Positions 51,680 through 57,602 of a DNA stretch of 57,602 nucleotides are shown piece by piece. Positions within the stretch are counted from its first letter, which is position 1, and each line of letters opens with the position of its first letter. Under the pieces are notes generated by a model. The model ran no database searches. It was given only the letters and a program-made list of their open reading frames with translations, and was not told where the DNA came from. A program made the translations under genes and the position numbers. Origin of the DNA: Desulfohalobiaceae bacterium (lineage in GTDB: Bacteria; Desulfobacterota; Desulfovibrionia; Desulfovibrionales; Desulfothermaceae); the NCBI GenBank assembly GCA_021737615.1, contig JAIPDR010000002.1, forward strand, positions 1 to 57,602. The letters are read 5' to 3'.

Positions 51680-52888
51680 ATGGAAGACTGGACGACACGA
51701 TACGCCGCCAACATGCGAAACTTCGCCGGGTATTCCATCGGCAAACAGCTGGCCATGATCAATGATCCGGACATCATCTCCCTGGCCGGAGGGCTGCCTT
51801 CCCCGGACACCTTTCCCCGGACGGAGTTCCTTCGCTTCAGCCGGGAACGACTGCCCCGGGACTGCGAGAAGATCATGCAGTACTCGGCCATACCTGGGGA
51901 GCCGGACCTCATCGCGGCCGTGATCGCCTATCTGCGGCGGGAGGAGGTCAGGGTCGGTCCGGAAAACGTGCTCATCACCTCCTCGGGACAGCAAGGTCTG
52001 GATCTGGTCGGCCGGCTGTTTCTCGACCCCGGGGACCGGGTTGTCGTGGAGCGCCCGACTTTTGCCGGAGCACTGTCCGCCTTCAGAATGCAGCGACCGG
52101 TCTTTCTGGGCATCGATCTCGAGGCCGACGGCCTGGATATGGACAGTCTGGAGGAAGTCCTCGTCCGCTGCCGGGCCGAAGGAAGCTCCCCAAAATTCGT
52201 CTATGTGGTGCCGGATTTCCAGAACCCTTCCGGGATCACCCTGGGAATGGAGAAGCGTCAGGCCCTTCTTGATCTCTGCAGCCGCTTTGATCTGCCGATT
52301 GTTGAAGACAGTCCCTATCGCACCCTGCGCTACCGTGGCTCTGATCTGCCCTCCCTCTTCCGGCTCGACCAGGAAAAAGGCGGCCAGAGGGTCATAGGCG
52401 TGCACACTTTTTCCAAGATTTTCTGCCCGGGGATGCGGGTCGGCTTCCTGGCGGGTCCGGCGGAGGTAATCGGGAGGCTGACCAATATCAAGGAGGGCAA
52501 TACCCTGAATACGCCCAAGTATAATCAGGACATGTGCAGCTCCTTTTTGACCGAAATGGACCTGGATACCTATTTTAAGGGCTGCAGCCTCTATTACAAA
52601 CAAAAACTCGATCTCTTCCTGGAGGCCATGGAGAAGTATTTCCCGAAGGGAAGCGGGGTGACCTGGACCAGGCCGGACGGCGGGCTGTTCGTCTGGGTGA
52701 CCTGCCCGGCCGAAGTGAACACCGGCAAGCTGTTTCAGAAAGCCCTTGATTTCAAGGTGGCTTTTGTTCCAGGTGAGGCCTGCTATGGACAGAGCCCGGA
52801 ATACAACCACATGCGGCTTAATTTTTCCTATCCAGACGGGGACAGGCTCCTGGAGGCGGTCAAGAGGCTGTCAAGCTGTCTTTTTTGA
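51680..52888 (+). CDS. PLP-dependent aminotransferase (class I/II, LysN-like)
   Basis: This is a fold-type I aminotransferase, 402 residues, similar to LysN/2-aminoadipate and MocR-type transaminase domains. ISLAGGLPSPDTFP is the N-terminal block, TSSGQQGLDLVGRLFLDPGD binds PLP, VVPDFQNPSGITLG follows, and the PLP lysine is in GVHTFSKIFCPGMRVGFL. The ATG at 51680 has AGGAAG at five bases; another ATG at 51656 is less well placed. The substrate is uncertain: aromatic, 2-aminoadipate or branched-chain amino acids are all possible. Confidence 0.9.
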   Translation: MEDWTTRYAANMRNFAGYSIGKQLAMINDPDIISLAGGLPSPDTFPRTEFLRFSRERLPRDCEKIMQYSAIPGEPDLIAAVIAYLRREEVRVGPENVLITSSGQQGLDLVGRLFLDPGDRVVVERPTFAGALSAFRMQRPVFLGIDLEADGLDMDSLEEVLVRCRAEGSSPKFVYVVPDFQNPSGITLGMEKRQALLDLCSRFDLPIVEDSPYRTLRYRGSDLPSLFRLDQEKGGQRVIGVHTFSKIFCPGMRVGFLAGPAEVIGRLTNIKEGNTLNTPKYNQDMCSSFLTEMDLDTYFKGCSLYYKQKLDLFLEAMEKYFPKGSGVTWTRPDGGLFVWVTCPAEVNTGKLFQKALDFKVAFVPGEACYGQSPEYNHMRLNFSYPDGDRLLEAVKRLSSCLF

Positions 52889-52957
52889 AGAGATCGGCCA
52901 AGGAACTGAGCGGTCGGCAAACCCGCAGCCAAAGCCTGGCGCCAAAGGGGGCGATTC

Positions 52958-53530
52958 ATGAACAGAGCCGAAGTCTTTCGGAAAGGTCTCCATCTCCTTG
53001 CGCTTTGCATCCCTTTTGGCATAGCCTATCTCCCCTGGCATGTGGCTGTGTCCGTTTTGGTCCCGGCGACCGTTCTCCTGGTCGCCTCAGAAATTCTCCG
53101 GAAAAAATGGACTTTTCTTCAGAAGTACTTTCTTAAAATATTCAAGGCATTCCTGCGTCCGGAGGAGAAAACTCAGCTCACCGGGGCGACCTATTTTTTG
53201 ATTGCCGGTCTGCTCTGTATTCTGCTCTTCGACAGGCCCATCGCCTATACCGTGACCGCCTTCATGATCGTCGGCGATGCGGCCGCGGCTCTTGTCGGCA
53301 TGCACTTCGGGAAGATCCGCCTATCTTCAGGGAAATCCCTGGAAGGCACGGCGGCCTGTGTAGCGGCCTGCCTGCTGTTCTGGACCCTGTTCCCAAAGAC
53401 CGGGTTCGCCATGGCCCTGACCGCCGCCTTCCTGACCGGGGCCCTGGAACTTTTTTTGACAGGAATCAACGACAATTTGGCCGTTCCCGTGATCTGCGGT
53501 CTTATCCTGCAGACAGGGACAGGCTGGTAG
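52958..53530 (+). CDS. Diacylglycerol/polyprenol kinase family membrane protein
   Basis: This is a 190-residue protein with about six hydrophobic segments, resembling the SEC59/VTE5 (polyprenol, phytol or dolichol kinase) family. RKGLHLLALCIPF is the N-terminal His motif, MIVGDAAAALVGMHFG with SSGKSLEGT matches the catalytic GDxxAxxxG and K-S-EG pattern, and NDNLAVPVICG ends it. The activity might be CTP-dependent kinase on a lipid alcohol. It lies 69 bases after the aminotransferase. Confidence 0.85.
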   Translation: MNRAEVFRKGLHLLALCIPFGIAYLPWHVAVSVLVPATVLLVASEILRKKWTFLQKYFLKIFKAFLRPEEKTQLTGATYFLIAGLLCILLFDRPIAYTVTAFMIVGDAAAALVGMHFGKIRLSSGKSLEGTAACVAACLLFWTLFPKTGFAMALTAAFLTGALELFLTGINDNLAVPVICGLILQTGTGW

Positions 53531-53573
53531 GCTCTGGCCCGGATCGTCAACTACTTGACTAACCAGACTTTTC

Positions 53574-54509
53574 TCAGTCCTTTAGTTCAACCTGGTAGAG
53601 GGTGTGGCGGCCTGATTTTCCCTTGAGTTCCGCCTGGTAGGCTCTGGAAGACGCGACCCGTTCTTTGATGCGCTTGAAGGCGGATTCGGAGAGAAGCAGT
53701 CTGGTTCCCAGATCCTTGTTGGCTTCTTCTATCCGGCCGGCCAGGTTGACCGCATCCCCGATGGCGGAAATTTTACTCATCAGGCCGGTATCGAAGCTGC
53801 CGATGACGGCCCGGCCGTAGTTGATTCCGGCCCTTATTCCGAAAGAACGGTCGAACATCTGTTCGAGATATCGATTAAAGCCAATCAAGGCCTGGTTCAT
53901 TGCCTTAACAGCCAGGACAGCATCCAGTACCGGGTTGGGAGTTTCCCGGAGAACACCGAACAGGGCCAGGATCCCGTCTCCGGCCACATCGCTGATGACC
54001 CCCTGATGCTGCTCTATGATACGGTTCATGGTCTGATAGTAGCGATTGAGGACGTGGACGACATCATAGGCCGGATAGGCTTCGGCAAACCGGGTGTAGT
54101 TTTCGATATCCAGGAAAAGGACCGCGAGTTCGACCTCTTTCCCCAGTCTGGTCCCGGATTCGTCTCCTATCTGTTTCATGATGATGTTGATGTCCAGCTC
54201 ATCGACCACGCTGCGTTTGAAGGTGACCGGCCCGGTGATTTTTGTCTGACAGGCCAGGCGGATATGATCTGGGAAGCCCAGTTGCCGGGCTAAGCGAAGC
54301 TCTTTTTCGTTTCTGGGCAGGCAATTTTCCAGGCCCTCCAGGATTAAGACCCTGCAGGTCGTGCATCTGGCATTGCCCCCGCAGACATGGGTGTGGTTGA
54401 TGCCCGCTTCGAGAGTGGCCCGGAGGATGGTGGTTCCTGTAGCGGCAGGAATGGTCAGCTTGTCTGTTTGCGAATAGAGCTCAATTCCTGAGTCTTTTTG
54501 TTCATACAT
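53574..54509 (-). CDS. 2Fe-2S ferredoxin-class III adenylate cyclase fusion
   Basis: This is a 311-residue protein with two domains. Residues 1-105 or so form a plant-type [2Fe-2S] ferredoxin with C43, C49, C52 and C87. Residues from about 125 onward form a class III nucleotide cyclase catalytic domain (VLFLDIENYT with D134, VAGDGILALFG with D178 and GRAVIGSFDTG later). The ferredoxin domain would make the activity redox-dependent. The product (cAMP or cGMP) is not predicted. The gene is convergent with the polyprenol-kinase-like gene and divergent from hisD. Confidence 0.9.
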   Translation of the reverse strand: MYEQKDSGIELYSQTDKLTIPAATGTTILRATLEAGINHTHVCGGNARCTTCRVLILEGLENCLPRNEKELRLARQLGFPDHIRLACQTKITGPVTFKRSVVDELDINIIMKQIGDESGTRLGKEVELAVLFLDIENYTRFAEAYPAYDVVHVLNRYYQTMNRIIEQHQGVISDVAGDGILALFGVLRETPNPVLDAVLAVKAMNQALIGFNRYLEQMFDRSFGIRAGINYGRAVIGSFDTGLMSKISAIGDAVNLAGRIEEANKDLGTRLLLSESAFKRIKERVASSRAYQAELKGKSGRHTLYQVELKD

Positions 54510-54866
54510 TTCATCATCTCAATGTGAGAATCCTCAGACTCCCGATATTTTCAGAGCTCTTTCCAGTGAGCTGAAATTTGTATGAATTTTTGGACATTTT
54601 ATTGTTCAAAAAAAACAGACAAGCCTGCTGAAGAAAAGGGATTCTTCGCTCGCGGACTCGCTCAGAATGACAAGAAAAGGCAAACGCTCAATTGTGTTGT
54701 TCCTTATGCATGTCCAATTAGCTTACACAGAAATGGAAAAGGCCACAAGGACCAGGATGCAAAAGCCTTGGTCCCTGTTCCCGGCTTTGCTGCAAAGATG
54801 CCTTGTGACGGGGTCATTGCGTGTTTTCAGGGAATATGGTTCAATCGGCCCGAAAGGAGGTTTCGT
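54510..54866. other. Intergenic region upstream of the HisD-family gene
   Basis: This region of 357 bases includes the repeat CTCAGAATGACAAG...CAAACGC (54660-54687), preceded by GATTCTTCGCTCGCGG, a type of sequence often dispersed in genomes. The hisD frame is open through the region, but the residues are not conserved and the RBS at 54853-54860 fixes the start downstream. Confidence 0.6.
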
Positions 54867-56141
54867 ATGCAGCAGTATATCAAAAAAGGGATGGAGCGCA
54901 GCGCCGTCAGGCAGGCCGAAGAGTCGGTCCGCAACACGGTCCGCGAGATGATTGCAGACATCGAAGAACGGGGCGATCAGGCCGTACGGGAGTATTCCCG
55001 GAAGCTGGACAGCTGGGACCCGGAGGCCTTCCGCCTTTCCGAGTCGGAGATCGAAGCCTGCGTGCAGTCCCTGGACGAGCGGACCAGGCAGGACATCCTC
55101 TTTGCCCAGGAGCAGGTCCGCCGCTTTGCCCGGGCTCAGAAAGACTGCCTCAAAGATTTGGAGATCGAGACCCTGCCCGGCGTGACCCTGGGACACAAAA
55201 ACATCCCTGTCAACAGCGTCGGCTGCTATGTGCCGGCCGGCAGGTATCCGATGGTGGCCTCGGCCCACATGAGCGTGGTCACGGCCAGGGTCGCGGGCGT
55301 CAAACGGATCGTGGCCTGCACCCCGCCGACACAGGGCAGGGTGCACCCGGCCACGATAGCGGCCATGTCCCTGGGCGGAGCGGATGAGATTTACGCCCTG
55401 GGCGGGGTCCAGGCCCTGGCGGCCATGGCCGTTGGCACCCGGGAGATCGCTGCGGTGGACATGATCGTCGGACCGGGCAACGCCTACGTGGCCGAAGCCA
55501 AACGCCAGCTCTTCGGGCGGGTCGGCATCGATCTTCTGGCCGGGCCGACCGAGATCCTGGTCCTGGCTGACCATTCGGCGGATGCCGAAATGGTGGCCAC
55601 CGACCTGCTGGGTCAGGCCGAACACGGTCCGACCTCGCCGGCGATCCTGGTGACCACTTCCGAACCCCTGGCCAGGGCCGCCCTGGAGGAGGTGGACAGG
55701 CAGCTCAAGACCCTGCCCACCGCAGATGTGGCCGGACAGTCCTGGGCTGATTACGGGGAGATCATCCTGGTGGCAGATGAAGAGGAGATGCTGGCCCTGG
55801 CCGACGAGATCGCAGCGGAGCACGTGGAGGTCTTGACTGAAAGACCCCGCCGGTTCCTGGATGATTTGACGAACTACGGCTCCCTGTTCCTGGGACCGAC
55901 CACCAACGTGGCTTACGGCGACAAGGTCATCGGCACGAACCATACCCTGCCCACGAAGAAGGGAGCCAGGTACACCGGCGGGCTCTGGGTGGGGAAATTC
56001 ATCAAGACGGTCACCTATCAGGAGTGCACCCCGGAAGCCAGCCTGATCATCGGGGAGTACTGCTCCCGCCTCTGCGAGGTGGAGCGTTTTTCAGGGCATA
56101 AAGCCCAGGCCGACCTCAGGGTACGCCGCTACAAATCCTGA
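54867..56141 (+). CDS. Histidinol dehydrogenase family protein (HisD or catabolic paralogue)
   Basis: This is a zinc-dependent NAD dehydrogenase of the HisD family, 424 residues from ATG 54867, which has AAAGGAGG six bases before it. The conserved blocks [38 protein letters not shown] (zinc ligands Gln and His), AAEHVEV, GTNHTLP with upstream Asp, and [12 protein letters not shown] (His ligand) are present. The tail [20 protein letters not shown] differs from biosynthetic HisD and resembles catabolic relatives such as sulfopropanediol dehydrogenase, as recalled. No other his gene is nearby, and a hydroxyacyl dehydrogenase follows, so a catabolic role is possible. Confidence 0.85.
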   Translation: MQQYIKKGMERSAVRQAEESVRNTVREMIADIEERGDQAVREYSRKLDSWDPEAFRLSESEIEACVQSLDERTRQDILFAQEQVRRFARAQKDCLKDLEIETLPGVTLGHKNIPVNSVGCYVPAGRYPMVASAHMSVVTARVAGVKRIVACTPPTQGRVHPATIAAMSLGGADEIYALGGVQALAAMAVGTREIAAVDMIVGPGNAYVAEAKRQLFGRVGIDLLAGPTEILVLADHSADAEMVATDLLGQAEHGPTSPAILVTTSEPLARAALEEVDRQLKTLPTADVAGQSWADYGEIILVADEEEMLALADEIAAEHVEVLTERPRRFLDDLTNYGSLFLGPTTNVAYGDKVIGTNHTLPTKKGARYTGGLWVGKFIKTVTYQECTPEASLIIGEYCSRLCEVERFSGHKAQADLRVRRYKS

Positions 56142-56180
56142 ATCCAGCCGGACTGCGGACAATACGGCTGGATTCAGGAT
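56135..56180 (+). terminator. 16-bp hairpin over the hisD-family stop codon
   Basis: ATCCTGAATCCAGCCG (56135-56150) is the reverse complement of CGGCTGGATTCAGGAT (56165-56180), with a 14-base loop. The left arm includes the TGA stop. No T-run follows, so a stabilising or Rho-type end is more likely than an intrinsic terminator. Confidence 0.7.
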
Positions 56181-56269
56181 ATAAACTTAGTATTTTTATG
56201 AATAATGAGATGCTGGAGTTGTTTGGCTTGCCGGGGTTTGTCCCCTTCGTATTCAAAATACAATTTCAG

Positions 56270-56318
56270 TTATCCGGTTTTCTCTCCGGACTGGAAGTCC
56301 GGAAAGAAAACCGGATAA
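56270..56318. repeat. 23-bp hairpin touching the ribosome site of the next gene
   Basis: Arms 56270-56292 and 56296-56318 pair over 23 bp with one mismatch. The outer sequence is TTATCCGGTTTTCT/AGAAAACCGGATAA. The last two bases of the right arm are the first two of AAGGAG (56317-56322), the ribosome site for the ATG at 56328, so folding could limit translation. Confidence 0.85.
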
Positions 56319-56327
56319 GGAGTCACC

Positions 56328-57260
56328 ATGCACAAGACAGGAATTATCGGATCGGGTCTTATCGGTTCGTCCTGGGCCATCGTCTTTGCCCGGGCCGGCT
56401 GCGAGGTGGCGGTCTTCGACCAGGACCCGGAGAAATTCGAGGCCTCACGCGCATACATCAGGGAGAACCTCGACAGCCTGGCCGGACTGGGCATGATCGT
56501 CGATGCGGAGAAGGTCGGGCAGCGGATCACCTTCACCGCCGACCTGCAGGAAGCGGTTCGGGACAAGGCCTACATCCAGGAAGCCGTGTTCGAACAGCTG
56601 GAGGTAAAACGCGAGGTCTTTGCCCGGATGGACCAGCTGCTGCGGCCGGGAAGCGTGGTCGGGAGTTCGTCCTCAGGGATACCGGCCTCCTGTTTCACGG
56701 AATCCCTGACCAACCGCCAGGGCTGTCTGGTCGCCCACCCGGTCAACCCTCCCCACCTCATACCCCTGGTGGAAATCGTTCCCGCGCCCTGGACGGACCA
56801 GTCCGCCGTGGATTTCACCTTCGGGCTGATGAAGGACTGCGGCCAAGCCCCGATCCTGGTCAGAGCGGAGGTGGAAGGCTTCATCCTGAACCGCCTCCAG
56901 GGGGCCCTCTTGAACGAGGCCTGGTGGCTCTACCAGGAAGGGTATGCCAGTGCGGCGGATATCGACAAGACGGTCAGGGACGGACTGGGTATGCGCTGGT
57001 CCTTCATGGGCCCCTTTCAGACCATTGACCTCAATTCCCCGAAGGGCATCAGGGAATACGCCGAGCGGCTCTCCCCGCTCTATCTCTCGGTGGCCCGCAG
57101 CCGGAGCGACCCCCAGCCCTGGAGCCGGGAGGCGATCCAAAACGCCGAAGAAGAGGTCCGGGACAAGCGGATAGAGGGAAATATTCCCAGGAGCCGGCTG
57201 TGGCGGGACAAGCTGCTGCTGGCTTTCAAGAAATGGCGGATCGATTCCGGGGTGGAGTGA
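56328..57260 (+). CDS. 3-hydroxyacyl-CoA dehydrogenase NAD-binding family protein (lambda-crystallin-like)
   Basis: This is an NAD-dependent dehydrogenase, 310 residues, of the 3-hydroxyacyl-CoA dehydrogenase/L-gulonate dehydrogenase type. GSGLIGSSWAIVFARAG (8-24) is the dinucleotide motif, D31 points to NAD, and the catalytic histidine is in VAHPVNPPHLIPLVEI (H137). EGFILNRLQGALLNEAWWL is the C-terminal domain signature. It could be L-carnitine, L-gulonate or a hydroxyacyl dehydrogenase. AAGGAG precedes the ATG and is partly inside a hairpin. It follows the HisD-like gene after 186 bases, and both could be part of a catabolic unit that continues beyond the window. Confidence 0.9.
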   Translation: MHKTGIIGSGLIGSSWAIVFARAGCEVAVFDQDPEKFEASRAYIRENLDSLAGLGMIVDAEKVGQRITFTADLQEAVRDKAYIQEAVFEQLEVKREVFARMDQLLRPGSVVGSSSSGIPASCFTESLTNRQGCLVAHPVNPPHLIPLVEIVPAPWTDQSAVDFTFGLMKDCGQAPILVRAEVEGFILNRLQGALLNEAWWLYQEGYASAADIDKTVRDGLGMRWSFMGPFQTIDLNSPKGIREYAERLSPLYLSVARSRSDPQPWSREAIQNAEEEVRDKRIEGNIPRSRLWRDKLLLAFKKWRIDSGVE

Positions 57261-57602
57261 GACAGGTGTCGGGTGTCGGGTTTCATATGAGCCCTGCCTC
57301 TGGCAGGCCTGACATGTAACTATTGAATATTTATGAAAATAACTGCTAGACTTTTAACTTATGTTGTTGATTTCGATTGCTGCCGGTTTGATCAATGATA
57401 AGAAACTCCAGTTTTGAGCATTGGCACCTCGTTGCGAATCAGGCAACAGGGTTTTCTTGCGCTACCTCGCTTAGAGGTTCTCAGGTTTTCTTAGGCTCGC
57501 GAAATGGGGGAAACCGGACCGCGCCTACGGCTTTAAACCATAAGACTGCTGAAGATTCTCGTTCAGGCAGCATCAAAGTTTATAGCAGAGTCTAAGAGTC
57601 CG
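57261..57602. other. Terminal intergenic region with repeats
   Basis: These 342 bases lie after the last gene. They contain a short tandem (GGTGTCGGGTGTCGGG near 57265), the repeat copy at 57481-57552 and no convincing gene; a short open frame near the end follows the repeat and is not conserved. Confidence 0.55.
57481..57552 (+). repeat. Dispersed 71-nt repeat, copy 2
   Basis: Begins TCAGGTTTTCTTAGGCTCGC and includes GGAAACCGGACCGCG and AAACCATAAG; it is the inverted relative of 40327-40397. The similarity continues weakly to about 57575. Confidence 0.75.

Noticed and set aside
54582-54866. Longer HisD-family start at 54582
   Set aside because: The added residues are encoded by a dispersed repeat and intergenic sequence; AAAGGAGG before ATG 54867 fixes the start.

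Overview
The window reads as chromosomal DNA of an anaerobic bacterium, most likely a member of the Desulfobacterota (former Deltaproteobacteria). This is inferred from a four-subunit 2-oxoacid:ferredoxin oxidoreductase, a tungsten-type aldehyde:ferredoxin oxidoreductase, TRAP and branched-chain-type ABC uptake systems, and a GC-rich housekeeping block. No rRNA, CRISPR array, phage or transposase gene was seen. There is one tRNA, Leu(UAG).

Layout. (1) 1-185: tandem and inverted repeats. (2) 186-5506, minus strand: one tight operon, pxpA-pxpB-pxpC (5-oxoprolinase) followed by korD-korA-korB-korC (2-oxoacid:ferredoxin oxidoreductase), with a 26-bp hairpin between korA and korB. (3) 5770-8796, plus strand: a divergent TRAP transporter dctPQM behind a good sigma70-type promoter. 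(4) 8973-10490: a metallo-beta-lactamase-fold hydrolase and a small dimeric-barrel protein. (5) 10861-20020, plus strand: a GntR/FCD regulator followed by a succinate dehydrogenase/fumarate reductase with a fused SdhC-SdhD membrane anchor, a DapA-family lyase, two MmgE/PrpD proteins (the first with one in-frame UGA) and a CaiB/BaiF CoA-transferase. (6) 20307-32359, plus strand: an AT-richer catabolic block with two iron alcohol dehydrogenases, a complete Liv-type ABC transporter (order G-F-K-H-M), an aldehyde:ferredoxin oxidoreductase, a 3-hydroxyisobutyrate-dehydrogenase-like enzyme, an AA_synth-family protein and an MFS carrier. (7) 32642-37867: a short-chain dehydrogenase, a SAF-domain oxidoreductase, a DUF374 acyltransferase, an IPMDH-family enzyme, a small QueG-like Fe-S protein and tRNA-Leu. 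(8) 37976-51210, minus strand: housekeeping genes recD2, recR, ybaB, dnaX, ilvE, der, mtnA, gatB, mltA and an mltF-like gene. (9) 51680-57260: an aminotransferase, a polyprenol-kinase-like membrane protein, a ferredoxin-adenylate cyclase fusion, a HisD-family dehydrogenase and a 3-hydroxyacyl-CoA-dehydrogenase-like protein.

How the parts could work together (inference). The left operon could take 5-oxoproline to glutamate and, after transamination, 2-oxoglutarate to succinyl-CoA and reduced ferredoxin, with the TRAP system as importer. The middle blocks look like two catabolic modules: dicarboxylate or acyl-CoA chemistry with its own succinate dehydrogenase, and alcohol-to-aldehyde-to-acid oxidation feeding ferredoxin. 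The substrates cannot be read from the sequence.

Most interesting points. The MmgE/PrpD gene at 16008-17351 is open end to end except for one UGA, which is followed by a hairpin that fits the bacterial SECIS layout. Several long perfect hairpins sit immediately ahead of downstream genes in operons. Several short dispersed repeats occur in pairs kilobases apart.
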